From the NCBI RefSeq assembly GCF_004005855.1, contig NZ_SACL01000001.1, positions 744,001 through 808,000 on the forward strand: a DNA stretch of 64,000 nt, in the 5' to 3' direction. This DNA comes from Rhodovarius crocodyli. Its GTDB lineage: Bacteria; Pseudomonadota; Alphaproteobacteria; Acetobacterales; Acetobacteraceae. This document shows, piece after piece, positions 17,949 to 28,559 of this stretch. The translations under genes and the position numbers were made by a program. Every line of letters begins with the position of its first letter. Within the stretch, counting starts at the first letter, position 1. Below the pieces are notes generated by a model. That model ran no database searches, had not been told where the DNA came from, and worked only from the letters and a program-made list of their open reading frames with translations.

Positions 17949-18806
17949 ATGACCAAAGCTCTTTCCTTCCAGGACATGATCCTGACGCTGCACCGCTACT
18001 GGTCCAGCCAGGGCTGCCTCATCCTCCAGCCCTATGACATGGAAATGGGCGCGGGCACCTTTCACCCGGCCACCACGCTGCGCGCGCTGGGCGGCACGCC
18101 CTGGAAGGCGGCCTATGTCCAGCCTTCCCGCCGCCCGTCGGATGGCCGCTATGGCGAGAACCCGAACCGGCTGCAGCACTATTACCAGTACCAGGTCATC
18201 ATGAAGCCGAGCCCGCGTGACCCGCAGGCCCTGCTGCTGGAAAGCTACAAGGCGCTGGGGCTGGACCCCGCCCTGCACGACATCCGCTTCGTCGAGGATG
18301 ACTGGGAAAGCCCGACGCTGGGCGCCTGGGGCCTGGGCTGGGAAGTCTGGTGCGACGGCATGGAGGTGACGCAGTTCACCTATTTCCAGCAGGTCGGCGG
18401 CATCCCGTGCGAGGTGCCGAGCTGCGAGCTGACCTACGGCCTGGAACGGCTGGCCATGTACATCCAGGGCGTCGAGAACGTGTACGACCTGCGCTTCAAC
18501 GACGACGGCGTGACCTATGGCGAGGTGTTCCTGCGTGCCGAGCAGGAATACAGCGCCCACAACTTCGAATTCGCCAACATCGACCTGCTGAAGAAGCAGT
18601 TCGAGGAAGCCGAGCAGGAATGCCTGGCGCTGGTGGAGAAGGGCCTGGCCATGCCGGCCTATGACCACTGCATCAAGGCCAGCCACCGCTTCAACCTGCT
18701 GGACGCGCGCGGCGCCATCAGCGTGACGGAGCGCGCGGCCTATATCGGCCGGGTGCGCACGCTGGCAAAGGCCTGCTGCGAAAGCTGGCTGGCCAAGGCC
18801 GCCTGA
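17949..18806 (+). CDS. glyQ: Glycyl-tRNA synthetase alpha subunit
   Basis: 285 residues; the catalytic subunit of the bacterial alpha2beta2 glycyl-tRNA synthetase. It begins with [18 protein letters not shown] and has the invariant [16 protein letters not shown] and [18 protein letters not shown] segments. Start is the ATG at 17949, because upstream codons do not match the family. glyS follows 50 bp downstream. Confidence 0.97.
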   Translation: MTKALSFQDMILTLHRYWSSQGCLILQPYDMEMGAGTFHPATTLRALGGTPWKAAYVQPSRRPSDGRYGENPNRLQHYYQYQVIMKPSPRDPQALLLESYKALGLDPALHDIRFVEDDWESPTLGAWGLGWEVWCDGMEVTQFTYFQQVGGIPCEVPSCELTYGLERLAMYIQGVENVYDLRFNDDGVTYGEVFLRAEQEYSAHNFEFANIDLLKKQFEEAEQECLALVEKGLAMPAYDHCIKASHRFNLLDARGAISVTERAAYIGRVRTLAKACCESWLAKAA

Positions 18807-18809
18807 CCC

Positions 18810-18857
18810 ATGACCCCGCGTGACGTTCCGACCATCGAAGTGAAGGCTGCGATCTAG
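18810..18857 (+). CDS. Candidate 15-residue mini-ORF between glyQ and glyS
   Basis: ATG at 18810, three bases after the glyQ stop, opens 15 codons (MTPRDVPTIEVKAAI). They end in a TAG whose G is also the first base of the glyS GTG start (TAGTG). It could couple glyS translation to ribosomes leaving glyQ. There is no homology claim, and chance is a real alternative for so short a frame. Confidence 0.3.
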   Translation: MTPRDVPTIEVKAAI

Positions 18858-20932
18858 TGCCCGAACTGCTTCTTGAGCTCCTCACCGAGGAAATCCCGGC
18901 CCGTATGCAGGCCCGCGCGGCAGAGGATCTGTGCCGCCTGGTGGGCGCCGCCCTGGCGCCGATCGCCCAGGGCGCGCCCCGCGGCTTCCATGGTCCGCGC
19001 CGGATCGGCCTGGTGATGCAGGTGGCCGCCAGTGCCGAGACCGCGCCGAAGGAAGAGCGCGGCCCGCGCACCAGCGCGCCCGAGGCCGCGCTGACCGGCT
19101 TCCTGCGCAAGCATGGCGCGACCAAGGAAGACCTCACCCAGCAGGGCGATTTCTGGGTGCTGGTGAAGCCCGGTTCCAGCACGGAGGCCGCGGCGCTGAT
19201 CGCCGGCGCGCTGCCGGGGGTGCTGTGGTCCTTCCCCTGGCCGAAATCCATGCGCTGGGGCATCAGCGGCTTCACCTGGGTGCGGCCGCTGCAACGCATC
19301 CTGTGCCTGCTGGATGGCCAGGTAGTGCCCTTTGCCCTGGCGCGCGAGGACGACGCGGCGCATGGCATCGCCTCCGGCGACGAGACCGAGGGGCATCGCG
19401 TGCACGGCCCCGGCGCCTTCCGCGTCTCGGGCTATGCGGATTTCGTGAGCAAGCTGCGTGACCGTTTCGTGGTGGTGGAGCCCGAGGAGCGGCTGGCCGC
19501 GATCCGCGAGGGCATCGCGGCGCTGGCCTCGGCCGAGGGGCTGGACGTGGTGCCCGATGAGGGTCTGCTGAACGAGGTGGCCGGGTTGGTCGAATGGCCG
19601 GTGCCGCTGCTGGGCCGCATCGACGACGATTTCATGGACCTGCCGGCGGAGGTCATGCGCACCTCCATGCGCGTCAACCAGCGCTATTTCGCGCTGCGCA
19701 AGGCTGATGGGTCGGCGGCGCCGCGCTTCGCGCTGGTGGCCAACATCGCGGCGGCCGATGGCGGTGCCGCGCTGGTGGCGGGCAATGAGCGCGTGCTGCG
19801 CGCGCGCCTGTCCGATGCGCGCTTCTTCTGGGACCATGACCTGAAGGCGCCGCTGGAGAGCCTGCTGCCGAAGCTGGATGGCGCGGTGTTCCACGCGAAG
19901 CTGGGCACGCAGGGCGACCGCGTGCGACGGTTGGAAGAACTGAGTCGTAGTCTGGCCCCGTTTGTTGGCGCTGACCCGGATCTCGCAGCGCGTGCCGCCA
20001 AGCTCGCGAAAGCAGATCTTGCGAGCGGCATGGTAGGCGAGTTCCCGGAACTACAAGGCATCATGGGTGGCTACTATGCCGCGCGCGGTGGCGAGACACC
20101 GGAAGTGGCCGAGGCTGTCTCCCAACACTATCGTCCGCTGGGCCCGACCGACGCCGTGCCGACCGGCCCGGTGGCCATCGCCGTGGCGCTGGCTGACAAG
20201 CTGGACCAGCTGGCGGGCTTCTTCGCGGTGGGCGAGAAGCCGACCGGCTCGGGCGACCCCTTCGCGCTACGTCGTGCTGCGCTGGGTGTGATCCGAATTA
20301 TCCGTGAGAACAATCTGCGGCTCCGCCTATGGAGCAACGTGTTGTTCGCGGCGGGTGGCGTTCAAAGGTCTATCCGTAAGATTAGTGATGTCGACTTGGA
20401 CCTGAATGCCATCGCCAGCGATGTCACGGCCTTCATCCTCGAACGCCTCCGCGTCCAGCTCCGCGCCGAGGGCGGGCGCCATGATCTCGTCGCCGCCTCC
20501 ATCGGCACCGACGATGACATCCTGCGCATCCTTGCCCGGGCATCGGCCCTGCAATCCCTGGTTGAAACCGAGACCGGCGCCGCCCTTCTGGCCGCCGCGC
20601 GCCGGGCGCAGAACATCCTGCGCATCGAGAACAAGAAGGACGGGCCGCATGACGGTCCGGTGAATTCCGCCCTTCTGGCCGACGAGGCCGAAAAAGCGCT
20701 GTTTTCCGCGCTTGAGACGGCGGAACCCGCCGCCCGCGCCGCGCTGGAGGCTGAGAATTTCGCAGTTGCGGTGGAAACCCTGGCCGCCCTGCGCGTTCCC
20801 CTGGATGCGTTTTTCGAAAGCGTCATGGTGAACGCCCCCGATCCCGACCTCCGGGCCAACCGCCTGCGGTTGCTCCACCGTCTCGCCACATCCATGGCTG
20901 ATGTGGCAGAACTCTCCCAGATTGAAGCCTGA
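18857..20932 (+). CDS. glyS: Glycyl-tRNA synthetase beta subunit
   Basis: 691 residues; binds and positions tRNA-Gly for the alpha subunit. The family N-terminus PELLLELLTEEIPARMQ is at residue 2. RYFALRKADG, the HD-like middle region and the C-terminal anticodon-binding part are all present, so the gene is intact. Start is GTG. Two internal stretches (about 19920-20145 and 20265-20410) use codons unlike the rest of the gene (CGT, GGT, CTA, TTG, ATT, AGG) and are visibly poorer in G+C. The stop overlaps the ribosome binding site of ppdK. Confidence 0.96.
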   Translation: MPELLLELLTEEIPARMQARAAEDLCRLVGAALAPIAQGAPRGFHGPRRIGLVMQVAASAETAPKEERGPRTSAPEAALTGFLRKHGATKEDLTQQGDFWVLVKPGSSTEAAALIAGALPGVLWSFPWPKSMRWGISGFTWVRPLQRILCLLDGQVVPFALAREDDAAHGIASGDETEGHRVHGPGAFRVSGYADFVSKLRDRFVVVEPEERLAAIREGIAALASAEGLDVVPDEGLLNEVAGLVEWPVPLLGRIDDDFMDLPAEVMRTSMRVNQRYFALRKADGSAAPRFALVANIAAADGGAALVAGNERVLRARLSDARFFWDHDLKAPLESLLPKLDGAVFHAKLGTQGDRVRRLEELSRSLAPFVGADPDLAARAAKLAKADLASGMVGEFPELQGIMGGYYAARGGETPEVAEAVSQHYRPLGPTDAVPTGPVAIAVALADKLDQLAGFFAVGEKPTGSGDPFALRRAALGVIRIIRENNLRLRLWSNVLFAAGGVQRSIRKISDVDLDLNAIASDVTAFILERLRVQLRAEGGRHDLVAASIGTDDDILRILARASALQSLVETETGAALLAAARRAQNILRIENKKDGPHDGPVNSALLADEAEKALFSALETAEPAARAALEAENFAVAVETLAALRVPLDAFFESVMVNAPDPDLRANRLRLLHRLATSMADVAELSQIEA

Positions 20933-20942
20933 GGAACATCTG

Positions 20943-23600
<2,658 letters not shown>

Positions 23601-23628
23601 GGGGCACCGCCCCCGTCGGAGCTGCCGG

Positions 23629-24630
23629 ATGCGCGTTCTCATCACCGGCAGCGCCGGCTTCATCGGCTTCCACCTGGCCCGTCGCCTGCTGGCGAAGGGC
23701 CATACGGTGGCCGGCATCGACAACATGAACGCCTATTATGACGTGGCGCTGAAACAGGCGCGCCACGCCATCCTCTCCGAGGACCCGCGCTTCACCCCCC
23801 ATGTGCTGGACATCACCGACCGCCCCGCGCTGGAGGCGGTGGTGGACGGGCTGCGGCCGGAGCTGGTGGTGCATCTGGCCGCCCAGGCCGGTGTGCGCCA
23901 CGCGCTGAAGGCGCCGGAGGACTATGTCTCCAGCAACATCCAGGGCAGCTTCCATGTGCTGGAGGCCTGCCGGAAGCACCCGCCCGCCCATCTGCTGATG
24001 GCCAGCACCAGCAGCGTCTATGGCGCGACCGACAAGCTGCCCTTCCGCGAGGACGACCAGGCCGACACCGCCCTGAACATCTATGCCGCAAGCAAGCGCA
24101 GCATGGAGGTGATGGCCCATTCCCACGCGCATCTGTGGAAGCTGCCCGTCACCTGCTTCCGCTTCTTCACCGTCTATGGCCCCTGGGGCCGGCCGGACAT
24201 GGCGCTGTTCAGGTTCACCCGCGCGATCCTGGCCGGTGAACCCATCGAGGTGTACGGCCACGGCCGCATGGCGCGTGACTTCACCTATGTGGATGATCTG
24301 GTGGAGGCGATCACCCGCCTGGCCGCGCATCCGCCGGTGGAAGGCCACCAGGTGGGCGAGATGGACAGCCTTTCGCCGGTCGCACCCTTTCGCGTGGTGA
24401 ACATCGGCGGCGGCAATCCGGTGCAGCTGATGGATTTCATCGCGGCGGTGGAAAGCGCCCTGGGGCGCCAGGCGGAGAAGCTGTACCGCGACCGCCAGCC
24501 CGGCGAGGTGGAGACAACCTGGGCCGAACCCGCCCTGCTGCGCGCCCTGACCGGCGAAGTGCCCGAAACCCCGGTGACGCGGGGCGTGCAGGAATTCGTG
24601 GCTTGGTACCGGGAGTTCTACGGCGCCTAA
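23629..24630 (+). CDS. NAD-dependent epimerase of the UDP-glucuronate 4-epimerase type
   Basis: 333-residue extended short-chain dehydrogenase. It has the NAD motif TGSAGFIGFH at the N-terminus, the catalytic Ser/Thr region STSSVYG, and Y-x-x-x-K in YAASKRS. The FFTVYGPWGRPDMALF segment is typical of UDP-glucuronate 4-epimerases of capsule and LPS clusters. It follows ppdK by 28 bp, with a short G/C hairpin in between. No other sugar-nucleotide genes are adjacent, so the product could feed any surface glycan. The stop overlaps the convergent PepSY gene by 4 nt. Confidence 0.85.
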   Translation: MRVLITGSAGFIGFHLARRLLAKGHTVAGIDNMNAYYDVALKQARHAILSEDPRFTPHVLDITDRPALEAVVDGLRPELVVHLAAQAGVRHALKAPEDYVSSNIQGSFHVLEACRKHPPAHLLMASTSSVYGATDKLPFREDDQADTALNIYAASKRSMEVMAHSHAHLWKLPVTCFRFFTVYGPWGRPDMALFRFTRAILAGEPIEVYGHGRMARDFTYVDDLVEAITRLAAHPPVEGHQVGEMDSLSPVAPFRVVNIGGGNPVQLMDFIAAVESALGRQAEKLYRDRQPGEVETTWAEPALLRALTGEVPETPVTRGVQEFVAWYREFYGA

Positions 24631-24965
24631 CGCCGGTACTGGACATCCCCGCTGGTGCGCAGCACCGCCCCGGTGGCGGCATTCACCTCCACCCGGAACA
24701 GGCGGCCATTGGGCGGCAGGATCTTGAATTCATAGAGCCATATGCCGTCGTCGCGGTCGAGGTCGGCCTCGATCACGCGGCCCAGGAAGCGCGCTTCCAC
24801 CAGCTTCAGGATTTCCGACAGGGGCCTGATCTCTCCGGCCTCAAGCGCGGCACGCGCCCGTTCATGATCTCTGCGATCCTGCGCCGAGGCAAAATGGTCT
24901 GGCAGCAATGCAGCAGACGCAAACAGCGCCCCGAGCCCCAGCGTTAACAACAACTTGCGTCGCAT
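24627..24965 (-). CDS. PepSY-domain exported protein
   Basis: About 112 residues, signal peptide MRRKLLLTLGLGALFASAA with cleavage near residue 28. A single PepSY domain follows (ILKLVEARFLGRVIEADLDRDDG, then a beta segment with FRVEVNAATGAVL). Such one-domain PepSY proteins are periplasmic and often envelope-stress related. The ATG at 24965 is chosen; a GTG eight codons upstream is possible. It diverges from the small membrane protein gene across a region with a long inverted repeat. Confidence 0.75.
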   Translation of the reverse strand: MRRKLLLTLGLGALFASAALLPDHFASAQDRRDHERARAALEAGEIRPLSEILKLVEARFLGRVIEADLDRDDGIWLYEFKILPPNGRLFRVEVNAATGAVLRTSGDVQYRR

Positions 24966-24990
24966 GATTGACGATAACAGACCCCTCACT

Positions 24991-25029
24991 CTGAACCAAG
25001 GCTGAATGCCGCACTCAGCGTGGGTTCAG
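24991..25029. promoter_or_regulatory. Inverted repeat in divergent PepSY / small-protein promoter
   Basis: Arms ctgaaccaaggctga (24991-25005) and tcagcgtgggttcag (25015-25029) pair at 12-13 of 15 positions around a 9-bp centre. It lies 26 bp upstream of the PepSY start and 73 bp upstream of the small membrane protein. It probably serves as an operator for one or both genes; the regulator is unknown. Confidence 0.45.
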
Positions 25030-25101
25030 ACGCACATGGCTAAAAGCTCATCATCAGTCAGCGTCGTGACGACGCCGCACCGCAGACCAGGAGATAAAGC
25101 C

Positions 25102-25323
25102 ATGTTCGAACTGACCAGCCAATTCACCCCCGTCGTGTTGGGCGTGTTCATGCTGGCGTTGGCGCTGGCGCCCCTCGCCCTGGTCTGGTCCGACGGCCGG
25201 AAGGCTGCGCGCAACGCGCATCTTCGCCGGCTGAAGGCTGACGCTTCCCTGGCCTCGCTGCTGGCCAACCGCCAGCAGACCGGCCGGGCTCGCCTGACCG
25301 CTCTCAAGGCCCAGGCCGACTAA
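25102..25323 (+). CDS. Small single-pass membrane protein
   Basis: 73 residues starting at an ATG with AGGAGA upstream. One hydrophobic segment (residues about 8-27, VVLGVFMLALALAPLALVW) is followed by a basic Arg/Lys/Ala-rich tail, so the tail is likely cytoplasmic. No family recognised. It is an isolated unit with its own strong terminator. Confidence 0.65.
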   Translation: MFELTSQFTPVVLGVFMLALALAPLALVWSDGRKAARNAHLRRLKADASLASLLANRQQTGRARLTALKAQAD

Positions 25324-25349
25324 ACTTCCTTTTCCCAAGACCCACTAAG

Positions 25350-25382
25350 AGCCGGCCCTCTGCGGGGGCCGGCTTTTTTTTG
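25350..25382 (+). terminator. Strong rho-independent terminator
   Basis: 9-bp stem (agccggccc / gggccggct) closing a short loop, followed by eight to nine T. It terminates the small membrane protein gene just before the convergent EAL gene. Confidence 0.9.
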
Positions 25383-25386
25383 TGGG

Positions 25387-27030
25387 TCAGCTCCAGTCCT
25401 CGTGGCGGGTAATCACCTTGGCGGCCACGCGGCCGGCAGGGCGTTCAGGCAGCGGGCCGGGGCGGCCCAGGTGCCAGCCCTGGCCGAATTCCACCCCCAG
25501 CGCCAGCATGGTGGCCGCGTGCTCCTCGGTCTCGATGCGCTCCGCGATCACCTTGGCGCCGACGGCCAGGGAAAGGTCGACCATGGAGGAGACGAAGCTG
25601 CGGTCACGCGGGTTCTTCACTGCGGCCTCCACGAAGGCGCCATCCACCTTCACGTAATCCACCTTGAAGGCCTTCAGGTAACGGAAGGCCGCCGCCCCGG
25701 CACCGAAATCATCCAGGCAGGCCGGCACGCCGCGTTCGGACAGCGCGGCCAGGGTGCGCACGGCACCGTCCTCATGCTCGATCTCGGCGGTTTCCGTCAG
25801 CTCGACCATGATGCGCCGGCAGGCATCCGGCACGATGTCCAGCCGGCGCAGCAGCTCGGCACGGAAGGTCTCGCTCTGCATGGACAGGCCGGAGATGTTG
25901 ATCGCGATACGCTCGCCCGCGCCCAGGCGCGGAATGGCCCGCAGCGCGTGTTCCAGCACCGCCAGGTCCAGATCCTCGGTCAGCCCCACCATCTCGGCCA
26001 GGCTGACGAATTCGGCGGGGCCCTGGTTGCGGCCGAGCAGGCCGCGCTCCGGGCGCAGCAGTGCCTCGTAGTGGTGCATGCTGCGGTCGCTGAGGGAGGC
26101 GATGGGCTGGTATTCCAGGGCGAAGCGCCCTTCCCGGATGGCGCGGCGCAACACCTGGCTGCGCTGCGCGACATCGGCGACGAAGCCCGGCAGGCCGTCC
26201 TGGAAACCGGCTTCGGCCACGCCGCGAATGCCGCCGGCGGCGAAGGCGGACAGGCAGTTGCGCAGCGCGCGGGCCGCCTGCAGCGGTGACAGCCCGGCCG
26301 CCGAGAGCGGCAGCGCATCCACCCGGACATTGCCCTTGGCGTTCGCCGGCATCATGGCGTCCAGCTGCTGGGCAAGGGCTGCGGTGTCGGGCAGCCGTTC
26401 ACCGGCGCGGGGAAGCAGGGAGAACCGGCCCGGCGCGACCTCGGCCGCCAGGCACGCACCGCCGCCTGCATCGCCCACCACGCGGCGGATGTCGGGCATC
26501 AGCGCCTCGGGGATCTCGCCCCGGATCTCGACCATGCCGAGCTTGTCGGGGGCGTCGGGCACCGGCTCGCCGGTCGCGGCACGGCGCATCCTTTCCTCGG
26601 CATCCTGCAGCATGGCGGCACTGGCGGGGATGGCGGCGGGTGCGTCGGGCAGGCGCCCGGGCATGGGCGCGAAGCTGAGGCACAGCCGCGCGACGTGGCC
26701 CGGAAGGGCCAGGTGCAGGCCGGATACGACAAAGGGCGTCTGCGCCGCGTCCGCCAGGTGAAGCGTCGCGGGCTCAAGCCTGCCGCGCAGGGGCAGCACG
26801 GCCAATGCGGCGGTCAGGGCAGCGCGGTCGGCCGGTGCCACGACGCTTGCGACCGGGTGGCCGATCAGCTCCTCGGGCCTGCGGTTCAGGCGGGCTCGGA
26901 AGGCGCCGGTGGCGAAGATGATGCGCCCGCTGAGATCCGCCTCGACCAGCAGATCCGCGGCGGCGAAGGCGAAGGCGACGAAGCGCTCGCGTTCACCAAG
27001 GGGGCGATGGGGGGTGGTGGTATCGCTCAT
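25387..27030 (-). CDS. PAS-EAL cyclic-di-GMP phosphodiesterase
   Basis: 547 residues from the ATG at 27030 (upstream starts add up to 16 residues). An N-terminal PAS-like sensor domain (FAAADLLVEADLSGRIIFATGAF) is followed by an undefined linker, then a complete EAL domain over roughly residues 300-540. Catalytic and metal residues are conserved: the EALLR motif, the Asn in INIS, ELTE, DDFG, the Lys in VKVDG, AERIET and the Gln in FGQGWHLGRP. It should therefore hydrolyse c-di-GMP. No transmembrane segments, so it is cytosolic. It stands alone in its orientation. Confidence 0.88.
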   Translation of the reverse strand: MSDTTTPHRPLGERERFVAFAFAAADLLVEADLSGRIIFATGAFRARLNRRPEELIGHPVASVVAPADRAALTAALAVLPLRGRLEPATLHLADAAQTPFVVSGLHLALPGHVARLCLSFAPMPGRLPDAPAAIPASAAMLQDAEERMRRAATGEPVPDAPDKLGMVEIRGEIPEALMPDIRRVVGDAGGGACLAAEVAPGRFSLLPRAGERLPDTAALAQQLDAMMPANAKGNVRVDALPLSAAGLSPLQAARALRNCLSAFAAGGIRGVAEAGFQDGLPGFVADVAQRSQVLRRAIREGRFALEYQPIASLSDRSMHHYEALLRPERGLLGRNQGPAEFVSLAEMVGLTEDLDLAVLEHALRAIPRLGAGERIAINISGLSMQSETFRAELLRRLDIVPDACRRIMVELTETAEIEHEDGAVRTLAALSERGVPACLDDFGAGAAAFRYLKAFKVDYVKVDGAFVEAAVKNPRDRSFVSSMVDLSLAVGAKVIAERIETEEHAATMLALGVEFGQGWHLGRPGPLPERPAGRVAAKVITRHEDWS

Positions 27031-27091
27031 GCTGCCTGTGCCGTCCTGCCGGACAGGCTTACGCAGCATGGCTTGCAAAAGACTTAAAGTG

Positions 27092-27109
27092 AGGGGGGCA
27101 CGCCCCCCT
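27092..27109 (-). terminator. G/C hairpin after aminotransferase gene
   Basis: Near-perfect stem (agggggg-c paired with g-cccccct) 10 bp after the aminotransferase stop. On the minus strand a moderately T-rich stretch follows. It probably terminates or stabilises the aminotransferase mRNA 3' end. Confidence 0.5.
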
Positions 27110-27118
27110 CAAACCGGT

Positions 27119-28447
27119 TCAGGCCGCCTTGCGCAGGGCGTCGCCCAGCGTGTTGAAGATGCGGTCCACATGCGGCTTCTCGATGATCAGCGGCGGGGAC
27201 AGGGCGATGATGTCGCCCGTGACGCGCACCAGCAGGCCGTCGTCGAAGCAGCTGCGCAGGATGTCCATCGCGCGGGCGCCCGGGGCGCCGGGGCGGGAGG
27301 ACAGCTCGATGCCCGCGATCAGGCCGAAGTTGCGGATGTCCACCACATTCGGCGCATCCTTCAGGCTGTGCGCGGCCTGCTCCCAGTACGGCTCGATGTC
27401 GCGCACGCGGCCCGCCAGGTCTTCCTTCTGGTGGATGTCCACGCTCGCGATCGCGGCGGCGGCGGCCAGCGGGTGGCCGGAATAGGTGTAGCCGTGGAAC
27501 AGCTCGATGCCGGCCGGGCTGTTGTTCACGACGGTGTCGTACACCTCGTTCATCACGGCGACCGCACCCATGGGCACGGCGGCGTTGGTCAGGCCCTTGG
27601 CCATGGTGATCATGTCGGGGATCACTTCCAGACGCTCGCAGCCGAAGGGCGCACCGATGCGGCTGAAGCCGGTGATGACCTCATCGAAGATCAGCAGGAT
27701 GCCGTGCTTGGTGCAGATCTCACGCAGGCGCTTCAGGTAGCCCACGGGGGGCACCAGCACGCCGGTGGAGCCCGACACCGGCTCGACCATCACGGCGGCG
27801 ATGGTGTCGGCGCCGTGCAGGGCCACCAGGTCCTCCAGCTTGTCGGCCAGGAAGGCGCCATGCTCGGGCATGCCCTTGGCGAAGAAGTTCTCCTTCAGGC
27901 CATGGGTGTGCGGCAGGTGGTCCACATAGGGAAGCTGGCCGCCGAACTGGCGGCGGTTGCCGCCGATGCCGCCGACGGACATGCCGCCGAAGCCCACGCC
28001 GTGATAGCCGCGCTCACGCCCGATCAGGCGCACGCGGCTGCTCTGGCCCTTGGCCTTCTGATAGGCCAGCGCGATCTTGAGCGCGGTGTCGTCGCTCTCG
28101 GAGCCGGAATTGGTGAAGAAGACGCGGTCCATGCCGTCGGGCGTCATCTCGGCCACGCGGGCGGCGGCCTCGAAGGCGATGGGGTGGCCCATGTTGAAGG
28201 TGGGCGCGTAGTCCATCACGGCGGCCTGCTTCTGGATGGCTTCCGTGATCTCGGTGCGGCCGTGGCCGGCGTTGCAGCACCACAGGCCAGCGGTGCCGTC
28301 GATGACCTCCCGGCCCTCCGGCGTGTAGTAGAACATGCCCTTGGCACGGGCGAGCATCATCGGGTTCTGCTTGAAGGCCCGATTGTTGCTGAAGGGCATC
28401 CAGTAGGCGTCCAGGTTGTTGGGACGCGGGATGGAGATCTCGTTCAT
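27119..28447 (-). CDS. Class-III omega-amino acid:pyruvate aminotransferase
   Basis: 442 residues, PLP fold type I. Visible motifs: GTAGLWCCNAGHG, FFTNSGSESDDTALK, the DEVITGFSRIG motif with the cofactor Asp, and the PLP Lys in TMAKGLTN. It is closest by eye to the beta-alanine/omega-amino acid-pyruvate transaminase group. It transfers the amino group of a terminal amine or omega-amino acid to pyruvate in the cytoplasm. The ATG at 28447 (MNEISIPRP) is chosen over an upstream start. It diverges from the lut operon, and the shared 112-bp region holds a palindrome. Confidence 0.9.
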   Translation of the reverse strand: MNEISIPRPNNLDAYWMPFSNNRAFKQNPMMLARAKGMFYYTPEGREVIDGTAGLWCCNAGHGRTEITEAIQKQAAVMDYAPTFNMGHPIAFEAAARVAEMTPDGMDRVFFTNSGSESDDTALKIALAYQKAKGQSSRVRLIGRERGYHGVGFGGMSVGGIGGNRRQFGGQLPYVDHLPHTHGLKENFFAKGMPEHGAFLADKLEDLVALHGADTIAAVMVEPVSGSTGVLVPPVGYLKRLREICTKHGILLIFDEVITGFSRIGAPFGCERLEVIPDMITMAKGLTNAAVPMGAVAVMNEVYDTVVNNSPAGIELFHGYTYSGHPLAAAAAIASVDIHQKEDLAGRVRDIEPYWEQAAHSLKDAPNVVDIRNFGLIAGIELSSRPGAPGARAMDILRSCFDDGLLVRVTGDIIALSPPLIIEKPHVDRIFNTLGDALRKAA

Positions 28448-28534
28448 GGCGGCGCTACTCCGGCGGCGGATGGCCGAGGTAAGCCCAAGCGCCATGGCGT
28501 TGCAACAACCCCTTGGGCAACAACCCCTGTCGCA

Positions 28535-28546
28535 CCTGTCGACAGG
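28535..28546. promoter_or_regulatory. Perfect 12-bp palindrome CCTGTCGACAGG upstream of lutB
   Basis: Sits 13 bp before the lutB ATG in the divergent aminotransferase/lut region. A second, overlapping inverted repeat uses ccctgtcg at 28525-28532 and cgacaggg at 28540-28547. The same 12-mer occurs at 41761-41772 upstream of the gntR gene. A repressor operator is the natural reading; which regulator uses it is unknown. Confidence 0.5.
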
Positions 28547-28559
28547 GCGCTACTCTGCC

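Noticed and set aside
25387-27030. Second catalytic GGDEF domain upstream of EAL
   Set aside because: The region before EAL has no GGDEF motif or clear diguanylate cyclase residues.
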